A stretch of DNA of 15,044 nt from an uncultured beta proteobacterium (GCA_903958915.1 CAJBVC010000770.1:1-15044), one strand, 5' to 3'; counted from the first letter of the stretch, positions 1-6,453 are shown. The notes: generated by a model from the letters alone, not told the origin. Numbers and translations are program-made.

Positions 1-818
1 AACAGCTGCATCACCTCGCGCGCATAGTTTTCGTCGGGTGCCCGCCCTGTCGCCGTGTTTTCCTTCAGGTTGCCTTTGGTGTTGAGGTAATAGCCCATGG
101 CCGCGTTGAGGGTGACGTCTTCCAGCAACTTGCGGTAGTTGCCAAACGCATTGGCCACCAGCATATCCCACCATGCAGCGATAGCAAAACTGCGCCAGTT
201 GAAATTCAAACCGGTGAGCGACACCACAAAAAATTCCGACAATGCCAACGCAGCCCGCTTGCGCACCGCATCTTTGGACGTCATGAGCTGATGCCAGACC
301 ATGTGGTCGCCAGGGTAGCGGGCATCGAAGAAGCGGGTGCTGTCACTCACCACGTCATAGCCGCGCTCGACCAGCCAGGCAAATCCCGTGATGCCAGCCG
401 GCGCGCCGAATTGTGCCGTCAGCCAGCCGGCGTAGCCTTGGCTGCGTACTTCGGCGATTTCTGCGTCGGATGCAGACAATTGCGCCTGCAACAGAAAACG
501 GGCTGCCTGTGCATCGGTGATACCCACCACCACCGGCGGCACGACGACCGGTGGCGTGACGACCGGCGGCGTTACCACGGGTGGAGTCACGACAGGTGGC
601 GTCACAACTGGAGGTGTTACTACCGGCGGAGTGACGACAGGAGGTGTCACGACGGGTGGTGTCACTGGAGGCACCACCGCTGTGGGCGCTTCTCCGCCAC
701 CACCTCCGCCACAGCCTGCCAGCAGGCTGGCCACTGCAGCGATGGTCACGCCACCACTGGTTGCAGACTGCGCTAAGGGTGGAATCACTGCAGCATCGGA
801 ATCAGATTGAGCGAGCAT
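1..818 (-). CDS. DUF1800 family lipoprotein, C-terminal part missing
   Basis: The gene runs off the left edge; about 272 N-terminal residues are visible. The ATG at 818 is the only usable start before an upstream in-frame stop. After a hydrophobic stretch comes a lipobox-like LLAGC, then a Gly run and a low-complexity TPPVV repeat linker (526-660). The n-region before the hydrophobic stretch has no Lys or Arg, which is unusual for a lipoprotein signal. The folded part shows hallmarks of the DUF1800 family: ITDAQAARFLLQA, RKRAALALSEFFVVS, WWDMLVANAFGNYR, AAMGYYLNTKGN and, at the very edge, ENYAREVMQLF. Family members are exported proteins, often next to a DUF1501 gene, and their biochemical role is not settled. 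The neighbouring DUF1501 gene, if present, would lie left of this window. The family call is firm; the function is unknown. Confidence 0.9.
   Translation of the reverse strand, partial: MLAQSDSDAAVIPPLAQSATSGGVTIAAVASLLAGCGGGGGGEAPTAVVPPVTPPVVTPPVVTPPVVTPPVVTPPVVTPPVVTPPVVTPPVVVPPVVVGITDAQAARFLLQAQLSASDAEIAEVRSQGYAGWLTAQFGAPAGITGFAWLVERGYDVVSDSTRFFDARYPGDHMVWHQLMTSKDAVRKRAALALSEFFVVSLTGLNFNWRSFAIAAWWDMLVANAFGNYRKLLEDVTLNAAMGYYLNTKGNLKENTATGRAPDENYAREVMQL
526..660. repeat. Nine tandem 15-bp units encoding a TPPVV linker
   Basis: Nine consecutive 15-base units encode, on the minus strand, a (T/V)PPVV repeat between the lipid-anchored N-terminus and the DUF1800 domain. The protein repeat is almost perfect, but the units differ at third codon positions (for example CCGCCG, CCTCCA, CCACCC for Pro-Pro). 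That suggests an old expansion kept at the protein level. Proline-rich linkers like this usually act as stiff spacers from the membrane. A shortened unit follows at 661-672. Confidence 0.9.
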
Positions 819-908
819 AAGGCGTACCCGACCAGGATAAAAGGTCCCAGCTTAACGCCTTTGCAGGCCGCTGCGTTGGCTCGAATGCGTAAAGAATTGT
901 GTCAGGCG

Positions 909-1754
909 TCAGCGCCCGTTACGGGCGGCCTGCAAAACGTCGCGGGTGCGGATCGCTTCGAGCCGGGCGGCAGCAGCATAGCCATCGTCCGCGCCGGCGT
1001 ACAGGATGGCGCGGGACGAATTCACAATGATCGGCCCGGTGCTGGTCTCTGCAGTTCCGCGCCAGCCGGCCTTGACGGTCGCCAGCGCATCGCCACCCTG
1101 CGCACCCACGCCGGGTATGAGCAATGGCAATGTCGGGGCGATGGCCCGCACGCGTTCGATTTCGGCAGGATAGGTGGCACCCACCACCAGGCCGAGTTGA
1201 CCGTTGAGGTTCCAGGGACCCTGCGCCAGCGCCGCGATGTGTTCGTACAGCAGTGGCGCACCGTCCACACTGGAGAGGCGCTGGGACTGAAAGTCATCGC
1301 CCCCGGGGTTGGAGGTACGGCACAGCAGAAACGCACCCTTGCCATGGTGCTTGAGGTAGGGCGCGACCGAATCAAAACCCATGAAGGGCGACAGGGTGAC
1401 GGCATCGACACCATAGCGCTCAAACGCTTCGATGGCGTACTGCTCCGCGGTGCTGCCGATGTCGCCACGCTTGGCGTCCAGAATGATGGGCACGTGCGGC
1501 GCTGTGCTGCGTATCAGTGCAATGAGGTGCTCGAGTTGGTCCTCGGCGCGGTGGGCGGCAAAGTAGGCAATTTGCGGCTTGAACGCTACCACCAGGTCGG
1601 CGGTGGCCTCCACAATGTCGGCGCAGAAATTGAAAATCTTGCTGGCGTCACCGCGCAGGCGGCCCGGGAATCGGCTGGGCTCGGGGTCCAGCCCGACACA
1701 CAGCATGGAGCCGTTTTCGCGCTCGGCATTGCGCAGTTGGTCAAGAAACATCAT
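909..1754 (-). CDS. pyrF: Orotidine 5'-phosphate decarboxylase, type 2
   Basis: This enzyme decarboxylates OMP to UMP, the last step of de novo pyrimidine synthesis, in the cytoplasm. With the start at 1754 the protein has 281 residues, normal for the type 2 subfamily. Visible motifs are MLCVGLDPEPSRFP near residue 17, VVAFKPQIAYF near 55-65, and the catalytic DAKRGDIGSTAEQY with Lys95. LIPGVGAQGGD and IIVNSSRAILYA near the C-terminus form the phosphate-binding end. I chose the ATG at 1754 because it makes a 4-base ATGA overlap with the stop of the upstream uracil-DNA glycosylase gene, a typical coupled start; a second ATG follows at once at 1751. The reading frame stays open upstream to 1802, inside the neighbouring gene, and that extension is not family-like. 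It is the last gene of the five-gene minus-strand run. Confidence 0.96.
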   Translation of the reverse strand: MMFLDQLRNAERENGSMLCVGLDPEPSRFPGRLRGDASKIFNFCADIVEATADLVVAFKPQIAYFAAHRAEDQLEHLIALIRSTAPHVPIILDAKRGDIGSTAEQYAIEAFERYGVDAVTLSPFMGFDSVAPYLKHHGKGAFLLCRTSNPGGDDFQSQRLSSVDGAPLLYEHIAALAQGPWNLNGQLGLVVGATYPAEIERVRAIAPTLPLLIPGVGAQGGDALATVKAGWRGTAETSTGPIIVNSSRAILYAGADDGYAAAARLEAIRTRDVLQAARNGR

Positions 1755-2593
1755 GGCGCTGATTGTAGGGACGCGTCGCGCACCACCTGCACCGCCAGGC
1801 ACAGGTCGGCCCAGGCCTTGGCCTTGTCCGGGCTGGAACGTAGCAGCACCTGGGGATGGTAGGTAAGCACCACCGGCGTGGCGGCGTAATGGTAGACGGT
1901 GCCTCGCTGCTTGCCCAGCGGCAGTGCCGCTTGATCGGGATGCTCAGCCAGCAAGGCTTGCACGGCAAAGCGCCCCATCGCCACGATGACTTTGGGTTGC
2001 ACCAGCGCGATCTCACGGCGCAAGTAGGTGCTGCATGCGGCCCAGTCTGCAGGCTGAGGCAGCTTCCCTATGGGTGGCCGGCATTTGACGATGTTGGTCA
2101 GGTAAGCGCCAGCTGCACCCTCACCGTGTCGGCTGACGCGCACTGCCTTGAGCATGTTGTCCAGCAACACGCCTGCCTGATCGGCAAAGGGACTGCCCAA
2201 GCGGTCTTCGTCCGCGTCTGGCGGGTCGCCCACCACCATCCAGTCAGAGGTGCCATGGTGCACGGGTGCGCACAAGGTGGTTTGTTTGCGCCCGGCGCAC
2301 AACCCGCAGGCCTGACAGCTTGCTGCCGACTGCGCCAGGTGGTCCCAACCCGAATCGTCGCTCTCCAGCGCGGGCGCGGGTGTCTGCAGAGGCAGTGCAG
2401 GTGACGCTGTGGGCGCAAGCACTGCCGAAGTCGCAACAGGCGCAGCTATGCGCTGGAGCGGAACTGCCTCGGGCTTTGTAACGACAGCAGCAGGCGCGAC
2501 CGCTTCTGGCGCAAAGTCGGTGCCTGGCATCCAGACGCGCACGCCCATTTCCTGCAGCATGGCGCGTTGGCGTTCGTCAAGTTCAAGTGCCAT
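1751..2593 (-). CDS. Family 4 uracil-DNA glycosylase, [4Fe-4S] type
   Basis: A 280-residue cytoplasmic DNA-repair enzyme that would remove uracil from DNA. Residues 1-85 are a variable Ala/Pro-rich region, common in betaproteobacterial members. The glycosylase domain begins at CQACGLC (Cys93 and Cys96 as likely cluster ligands, Cys99 nearby). Next are GDPPDADEDRLGSPF (122-136), LTNIVKCRPP with Cys171, and Cys187, which complete the four-Cys set. TYHPQVLLR (244-252) is the second active-site loop. The first motif is odd: families 4 and 5 usually have GEAPG or GEGPG, whereas here it is GDPPD, so Asp123 replaces the usual Glu. Whether this changes activity or specificity is unknown. An AGGA sits just before the ATG at 2593. 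The gene follows rimI by 14 bases and overlaps pyrF by four. Confidence 0.92.
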   Translation of the reverse strand: MALELDERQRAMLQEMGVRVWMPGTDFAPEAVAPAAVVTKPEAVPLQRIAAPVATSAVLAPTASPALPLQTPAPALESDDSGWDHLAQSAASCQACGLCAGRKQTTLCAPVHHGTSDWMVVGDPPDADEDRLGSPFADQAGVLLDNMLKAVRVSRHGEGAAGAYLTNIVKCRPPIGKLPQPADWAACSTYLRREIALVQPKVIVAMGRFAVQALLAEHPDQAALPLGKQRGTVYHYAATPVVLTYHPQVLLRSSPDKAKAWADLCLAVQVVRDASLQSAP

Positions 2594-2607
2594 GGGGGTC
2601 CTGCAAT

Positions 2608-3075
2608 CTACAAACGAAAACTCCTGACCAGCGCATCTTCGCGCAGGTTTCCCCCAGCCGGGTAGTAATCCTTGCGCTGGCCCATGCGTCGAAACCCGTA
2701 CGCCTCATACACCCGCATGGCCCGCTGGTTGCTCACCCGTACCTCTAGCCACACCCATTGCGCGCCCTGGCCCCGGCCCCAAACGGCCAGCGCATCGAGC
2801 ATGGTGCGCGCCAGCCCCTGGCCCTGTTGCTCCGGCACCACGGTGATATTGAGCAGGTGCACTTCATCCACACCTTTCATGGCCACAAAGTAACCCAGCA
2901 CCGTGTCGTTCGCCATCAGGATCTGCGCCTGGTAGCCGGCGTGCAGGGCGTCCAGAAAATTGGTCCGGCTCCAGGGGTGGTCGTAAGCGCGCTGCTCCAC
3001 ATGGAGTACCAAGTCGAGCCGGTCGGCAAACAAAGGTTCGAACCGAATCTCTGCGGAAACATCCAACTGCTCCAT
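2608..3075 (-). CDS. rimI: Ribosomal protein S18-alanine N-acetyltransferase
   Basis: A 155-residue GNAT-fold enzyme that transfers an acetyl group from acetyl-CoA to the N-terminal alanine of ribosomal protein S18. The acetyl-CoA loop is visible as ITVVPEQQGQGLARTML (77-93). The RimI-typical ending is LEVRVSNQRAMRVYEAYGFRRMGQRKDYYPA, in which Glu111 and Tyr123 match the catalytic acid/base pair described for Salmonella and E. coli RimI. The start at 3075 lies 4 bases after the tsaB stop and gives the normal family length. The frame stays open to 3351 but that upstream part is a shadow of tsaB. A tsaB-rimI pair is a common bacterial arrangement and supports both calls. Confidence 0.95.
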   Translation of the reverse strand: MEQLDVSAEIRFEPLFADRLDLVLHVEQRAYDHPWSRTNFLDALHAGYQAQILMANDTVLGYFVAMKGVDEVHLLNITVVPEQQGQGLARTMLDALAVWGRGQGAQWVWLEVRVSNQRAMRVYEAYGFRRMGQRKDYYPAGGNLREDALVRSFRL

Positions 3076-3079
3076 GCCA

Positions 3080-3847
3080 TCAGACTCCCGGCACCGGCGC
3101 TGCTTTGGCCGCCACGCGCTCCTGCGTGGTTTGCGCCACCTTGTCACGCACATAGCGCGGCAGCGCCTGCGCGGCGTCCACAGCCTCCCCCCGCTGCAGT
3201 GCAGCGGGCGCCAGCAGCAGCAGGGCGCGCGCAGTGGGCAATGCGGTGATGCAGCCAAAGGGCGTGCCCGCGCCGACCACGCCTTGCAGCGCGGCTGCAC
3301 ATTCATCAAACACATTGCCTGCCACACACCAGTGCCCCAGACCTTGCGCAAGAGGTTCCAATCCGGTCAGATAGTCAGCCAGCGTGTCGGGTGCGATCAG
3401 ACAACGTTCCTGCAGGGTTGACCAACGGCCCGCATCGAGCGCGTAGGTGGCTGCATAGAGCTCGTTCATCCGGGCATCCAGCAGGGCCGTCACTACGCCG
3501 CGCCCGGGCAGGGTGGGCTCGCACAAAAGCGCTTCCTGCGCCACCGCCTGAAGCGAATCCATCGGCAGCACTGGCACGTTGGCGCCAAAGGCCAGACCCT
3601 GCGCCACCGAGCACGCCGTGCGCAGCCCGGTAAACGAACCTGGTCCGGCACCAAAGCAGATGGCATTGAGCGACGCCAGCGGCAATTGGGCTTGTTGCAG
3701 CAGGTCGAGAATGCTGGGAATGAGACCGGTGGAGGCCAGCGCGCCGCCAGTGGCCTCGTGCTGCCAGGTGTGCGAGGCACCGTCGATGGTGCGTGACACC
3801 GCAATCGACATGCGCTCCGTACCGGTGTCAAATGCAAGCAGATTCAT
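3080..3847 (-). CDS. tsaB: tRNA threonylcarbamoyladenosine synthesis protein TsaB
   Basis: A 255-residue ASKHA-fold protein of the t6A machinery. TsaB is a non-catalytic partner of TsaD (with TsaE) in placing threonylcarbamoyl on A37 of ANN-decoding tRNAs. The N-terminus MNLLAFDTGTERMSIAVS is the family's first beta-hairpin and the ATP-fold-like signature, and FGAGPGSFTGLRTACSVAQGLA (65-86) is the strongest TsaB motif. DARMNELYAATY follows near 124-135. The start at 3847 makes an ATGA overlap with the stop of the upstream transporter gene, implying coupled translation. An open extension to 4174 lies wholly inside that gene and was discarded. The window also holds the end of Sua5/TsaC, the first enzyme of the same pathway, at the right edge. 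Confidence 0.96.
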   Translation of the reverse strand: MNLLAFDTGTERMSIAVSRTIDGASHTWQHEATGGALASTGLIPSILDLLQQAQLPLASLNAICFGAGPGSFTGLRTACSVAQGLAFGANVPVLPMDSLQAVAQEALLCEPTLPGRGVVTALLDARMNELYAATYALDAGRWSTLQERCLIAPDTLADYLTGLEPLAQGLGHWCVAGNVFDECAAALQGVVGAGTPFGCITALPTARALLLLAPAALQRGEAVDAAQALPRYVRDKVAQTTQERVAAKAAPVPGV

Positions 3848-4899
3848 GGCTTTGCGCCCGCAGGGACTGCGTGGGCAGCTCCCGTTTTGATAGCAATCTG
3901 CTTGACCGCCCGCACGCCAAACACAATGCCCAGGGTGACCAGCGCCAGCCCCGCGAGCAAGTTCCAGGGCAGCGGTTCGCCCAGAAACACGGCTGCTGCT
4001 ATCGCAGACATCCCTGGCACCAGCGCGGTGATCATGGTCGAGCGCACCGGGCCGAAGTACTGAATCATCCGGGTGAAGGTGATGCCCGAAATCACCACCG
4101 ACCCTACGCCCTGGAAGCCCATCTGAAACAGCACATCCTGCCAGGGCGCCGTGAACACGTTGCCTGGTACCCACTGCAGCAGGACCAGCACCGTATAGGC
4201 CGGCACGTACAACACAAAGGTAAAGGCTGTAATGGCAACGGTGGCGCGCACCGCGTCCAGGCCCCAGCGCCGTACCAGCACGCTATAGACCGACCAGACA
4301 AACGACGCCAGCATGAACAGCACATCGCCACGCCAGACGCCGCTGCCGTCAAAAGCATGCAAGAGGCTGCTGCCACCCACCAGCAGGTCGCCACCGACGA
4401 TCAGCGCCAAACCGAGCGCACGCATCGCCGTCATGCGCTCGCCCAGCAAGGCGATCGCCAGCAGTGCGGTCCACAGCGGGAGGCTGCCGGGCATGAGCAC
4501 CGAGGCATGTGCCGCCGGGGCAAACACAAAGCCGTTGTAGGCCAAAGTGGCGTAGAGCAACCCGCCGAACAGACCAGCCTGCAGGGTTTGGGATAGCGGC
4601 AGCGGTGACAGACCGCCCAGTGATCCAAAAGCCCGCGCCTGCGCCACGCCCAGTTCCTCCGAGCGGATGCGGTCGCGCCAGTTCAGCCACAGACCTAAAG
4701 GCAGCAGGAACAGGCCAGCACCGCACAACCGGGCATAAACAATGTCGAAGGGGTTGAGCACACCGCCCCGCGCCGGATCCGCAGATGCGCGGGCAATCAC
4801 GATGAAGGAGGTCCAGATCAGTACCGTTACCACCGCAGCCGTCCAGCCCACCGCCTTAGGCGACAGGCCTGCAACGGATTGGGAACCTTGATTGGGCAT
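3844..4899 (-). CDS. EamA/DMT-superfamily inner-membrane transporter
   Basis: A 351-residue protein with about ten hydrophobic helices in two EamA-like halves, the fold of the drug/metabolite transporter superfamily. Typical elements are VLIWTSFIVIARASA in helix 1, LAYNGFVFAPAAHASVLMPGSLPLWTAL.. followed by LLGERMTAMRALGLALIVGGDLL at the end of half one, and TMITALVPGMSAIAAAVFLGEPLPW with LVTLGIVFG at the end of half two. The substrate cannot be read from sequence. I chose the ATG at 4899 because a GATAAT box lies seven bases upstream, mirroring the divergent gene; an upstream in-frame ATG at 4941 would put that box inside the coding region and overlap the divergent promoter. The last residues (AIKTGAAHAVPAGAKP) cover a stretch sharing ttttgatagc (3885-3894) with the repeat at 9825-9900. 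It is the first gene of the five-gene run. Confidence 0.9.
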   Translation of the reverse strand: MPNQGSQSVAGLSPKAVGWTAAVVTVLIWTSFIVIARASADPARGGVLNPFDIVYARLCGAGLFLLPLGLWLNWRDRIRSEELGVAQARAFGSLGGLSPLPLSQTLQAGLFGGLLYATLAYNGFVFAPAAHASVLMPGSLPLWTALLAIALLGERMTAMRALGLALIVGGDLLVGGSSLLHAFDGSGVWRGDVLFMLASFVWSVYSVLVRRWGLDAVRATVAITAFTFVLYVPAYTVLVLLQWVPGNVFTAPWQDVLFQMGFQGVGSVVISGITFTRMIQYFGPVRSTMITALVPGMSAIAAAVFLGEPLPWNLLAGLALVTLGIVFGVRAVKQIAIKTGAAHAVPAGAKP

Positions 4900-4905
4900 G
4901 CCCGG

Positions 4906-4911
4906 ATTATC
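4906..4911 (-). promoter_or_regulatory. GATAAT box before the transporter gene, leaderless-type start
   Basis: On the minus strand GATAAT ends exactly seven bases before the A of the ATG at 4899. If it is a sigma-70 -10 element, transcription would begin at or beside the start codon. No Shine-Dalgarno sequence is visible, and I see no good -35 hexamer at normal spacing. Confidence 0.5.
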
Positions 4912-4943
4912 GGGGACGCACCTGCATCCGCGGCGGCACACCG

Positions 4944-4949
4944 GATAAT
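4944..4949 (+). promoter_or_regulatory. GATAAT box before the SemiSWEET gene, leaderless-type start
   Basis: GATAAT ends seven bases before the A of the ATG at 4956, the same spacing as on the opposite strand. No Shine-Dalgarno sequence lies between. The -35 region is weak; ctgcat at 4922-4927 is the closest and scores poorly. Confidence 0.5.
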
Positions 4950-4955
4950 CCTGCC

Positions 4956-5210
4956 ATGCAATTCATTGACCTCATCGGCTTTCTCGCCGCGGTGCTCACC
5001 ACCGCCAGCTTTGTGCCCCAGGCCATCCACACCTTTCGCACGCGCGATGTGAGCGGCATCTCCCTGGTGATGTACAGCGCATTCACGGGCGGCGTGGCGC
5101 TGTGGCTGGTCTACGGGTTGCTGCTTGGGGCCTGGCCGATTGTCATTGCCAATGTCATCACGCTGTCTTTGGCGTCGTCCATCCTGGTGATGAAACTGCG
5201 CTACCGCTGA
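4956..5210 (+). CDS. SemiSWEET-type sugar transporter (PQ-loop/MtN3 family)
   Basis: An 84-residue protein forming one three-helix bundle: hydrophobic segments at about 4-20, 38-58 and 62-79. The SemiSWEET signature is clear: TTASFVPQAIHTFRTRDVSGIS, with the PQ motif at residues 21-22, followed by LVMYSAFTGGVALWLVYGLL and a C-terminal helix with the Asn of VIANVITL. Bacterial SemiSWEETs work as homodimers that move sugars across the inner membrane by alternating access. The exact sugar is not predictable here. The gene stands alone, divergent from the EamA transporter, and a small hairpin with a T run follows. Confidence 0.93.
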   Translation: MQFIDLIGFLAAVLTTASFVPQAIHTFRTRDVSGISLVMYSAFTGGVALWLVYGLLLGAWPIVIANVITLSLASSILVMKLRYR

Positions 5211-5234
5211 GGCCCGACCCGGCACGCGCCACAC

Positions 5235-5250
5235 AAGGCGGCCTTTTTTT
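5235..5250 (+). terminator. Possible short rho-independent terminator
   Basis: AAGG-CGG-CCTT is followed at once by a run of seven T. The stem is only four base pairs with a three-base loop, so it is weak, but its position 25 bases after the SemiSWEET stop suits a terminator. Confidence 0.5.
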
Positions 5251-5268
5251 ACTTCTTTTACGCGATCC

Positions 5269-5303
5269 GGGAACTTTTCGGTCGCCCAGAGCCAATAGAC
5301 GGT
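5269..5303 (+). promoter_or_regulatory. Candidate ECF-type promoter of the sigma-factor operon
   Basis: GGGAACTTTT at 5269-5278 resembles the GGAAC/GAACTT -35 core used by many ECF sigma factors. About 16 bases later comes caatagac (5293-5300), where a -10 element would sit, close to the ATG at 5304. The match to a named -10 consensus is imperfect. Autoregulation by the adjacent sigma factor is inferred, as is usual for ECF operons. Confidence 0.4.
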
Positions 5304-5918
5304 ATGCAGTCCCCCGTTGTGTCCTGGTTTTCCGATCGATCACCTGATGATCGGACGCTGTTCGCACGGATCGCCGCGGGCGACCAGCATGCATTTGACC
5401 AACTGTACCGCCGCGAATCGGGCGCGGTGTACCGCTACGCACTGGCTGTCTGCGGCAATGAAGCCTGGGCCGCAGACGCATTGCAGGAAGCATTCCTGGC
5501 CTTGTGGCGCGGGACACTGGCATTTGATCCAGCCAAAGGCAACGCGGCTGCGTTCCTGTGTGGCGTCGCACGTCACCATGTGCTCGCGCTCGTGCGAGAC
5601 CGACTGCATGGCGCGCAGGTGTGGGAGCCCGAACGGGATGAAGATGGTGCGCTGGACCATGGGTCCGACCCGCAGGCGCTGGCCATGCAGGTGCAATCCA
5701 TGTCGGCCCTGCACGGCGCGTTGCAGTCATTGCCATGGCATCAGCGTGAAGCGGTGGTGCTGGTGGATCTGCAGGAGCGCGACTACGCCCAGGCGTGTGC
5801 CATCGCCGGCGTTGCGCTCAACACCCTGCGCACGCGCTTGCTGCGAGGACGGCGGCAACTGCAAAAGCTGCTCAACCCCACACAGGTCGACCAACTCGAC
5901 CACAGGAAGATCGCATGA
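5304..5918 (+). CDS. ECF-family RNA polymerase sigma factor
   Basis: A 204-residue group 4 sigma factor with only regions 2 and 4. Region 2 spans about residues 18-100, with the polymerase-binding and -10-reading helices in YALAVCGNEAWAADALQE followed by AFLALWR, then FDPAKGNAAAFLCGVARHHVL. Region 4 spans about 137-187, with LPWHQREAVVLVDLQ and the helix-turn-helix YAQACAIAGVALNTLRTRLL. The linker between them is acidic. The stop overlaps the start of the next gene (ATGA at 5915-5918), so sigma factor and putative anti-sigma factor should be made together. No Shine-Dalgarno sequence is evident before 5304; a GTG at 5319 is an alternative start. The target genes are unknown; the exported protein downstream is the most likely one. 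Confidence 0.93.
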   Translation: MQSPVVSWFSDRSPDDRTLFARIAAGDQHAFDQLYRRESGAVYRYALAVCGNEAWAADALQEAFLALWRGTLAFDPAKGNAAAFLCGVARHHVLALVRDRLHGAQVWEPERDEDGALDHGSDPQALAMQVQSMSALHGALQSLPWHQREAVVLVDLQERDYAQACAIAGVALNTLRTRLLRGRRQLQKLLNPTQVDQLDHRKIA

Positions 5919-6433
5919 GTACCCCCAAAGAACTGCTGGATGCGTGTGAACCGCCCGCATGGGTCTATGTGCAATTGCGTGGATCCCTCGACACAAGACG
6001 CCTAGGAACCTGGGCGGCAGAGGGTTCTGCGCAGGTAAAAGGAGGAGCCCGCAGGGCGGGCGACTCGGAGCAGGGCCCTCTGCCGCCCAGGCTCCTGGAG
6101 CGCCGTGGGCTCGGCGTAGCCATGCGGCAGTGGCTGGAACGCTGGCGCTGGCAGGGTGCCGCATTGGCGCTGACGGCGCTGTTTTCACTGGCATGGATTC
6201 TCGACAGCCAACTTGCCGGACCCGACCCGGTCACCGGGCAATTCATGGCGGTCACAGAACTCGGCGCGTTTCCCGCAGAAGACGAGGTCTGGCTCGTCTC
6301 CGCAGAGCTACCACAGCAGCAATTGGCGGCCATGGGGCTGCCGTTTGATCCGGCACGCGCAGGCGAGCGGGTGCCGACCCAGGTTTTGTTGCGTGCCAAC
6401 GGAGAGTTGTTGGCCGTGCGTTTGGACCATTGA
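5915..6433 (+). CDS. Probable membrane anti-sigma factor, single-pass
   Basis: A 172-residue protein that overlaps the sigma gene by four bases. It has a short cytoplasmic part (1-79), one transmembrane helix at about 80-97 (WQGAALALTALFSLAWILDS) and a periplasmic domain of about 75 residues with EVWLVSAELPQQQLAAMGLPFD, loosely like the C-terminal part of RskA-type anti-sigma factors. I see no HxxxCxxC zinc motif of the classical ZAS domain. The role as anti-sigma factor rests on position, topology and coupling, not on a diagnostic motif. Residues 30-62 are encoded by a long palindromic DNA stretch (6002-6098) that looks inserted: Arg/Gly-rich and low in complexity. An internal ATG at 6121 (Met70) could make a shorter form lacking this part. 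Confidence 0.75.
   Translation: MSTPKELLDACEPPAWVYVQLRGSLDTRRLGTWAAEGSAQVKGGARRAGDSEQGPLPPRLLERRGLGVAMRQWLERWRWQGAALALTALFSLAWILDSQLAGPDPVTGQFMAVTELGAFPAEDEVWLVSAELPQQQLAAMGLPFDPARAGERVPTQVLLRANGELLAVRLDH
6002..6098. repeat. Long palindromic element inside the anti-sigma gene
   Basis: The arms 6002-6024 and 6076-6098 are inverted copies of each other, matching at 21 of 23 positions with a perfect 16-base core (CCTGGGCGGCAGAGGG at 6009-6024). The interior carries a second hairpin, GCCCGC-AGG-GCGGGC (6047-6061). The whole would fold into a strong branched stem-loop in DNA or mRNA. It is read through in frame as residues 30-62. It resembles a mobile palindromic repeat that has landed in a gene, but only one copy is visible here. 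Confidence 0.8.
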
Positions 6434-6453
6434 AGTACAACAGGAGAACTTGC

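Noticed and set aside
541..660. Tandem repeats as a possible CRISPR array
   Set aside because: The units are 15 bases, contiguous and coding; there are no spacers.
517..810. Plus-strand frame encoding a VTTGG repeat protein
   Set aside because: It mirrors the TPPVV linker of the minus-strand DUF1800 gene; the minus reading has a lipobox and a conserved domain.
905..916. GGCG-TCAG-CGCC hairpin at the pyrF stop as a terminator
   Set aside because: The stem is only four base pairs and no T run follows on the minus strand.
807..1862. Long plus-strand open frame of 351 codons
   Set aside because: It lies opposite pyrF, whose product is a clear family match; the plus-strand translation has no recognisable domain.
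3081..3351. N-terminal extension of rimI
   Set aside because: The open frame continues upstream, but the extra residues overlap tsaB in another frame and are unlike any RimI.
6040..6045. Perfect AGGAGG ribosome-binding sequence inside the anti-sigma gene
   Set aside because: No ATG, GTG or TTG lies at a workable distance downstream; it is part of the palindromic element.
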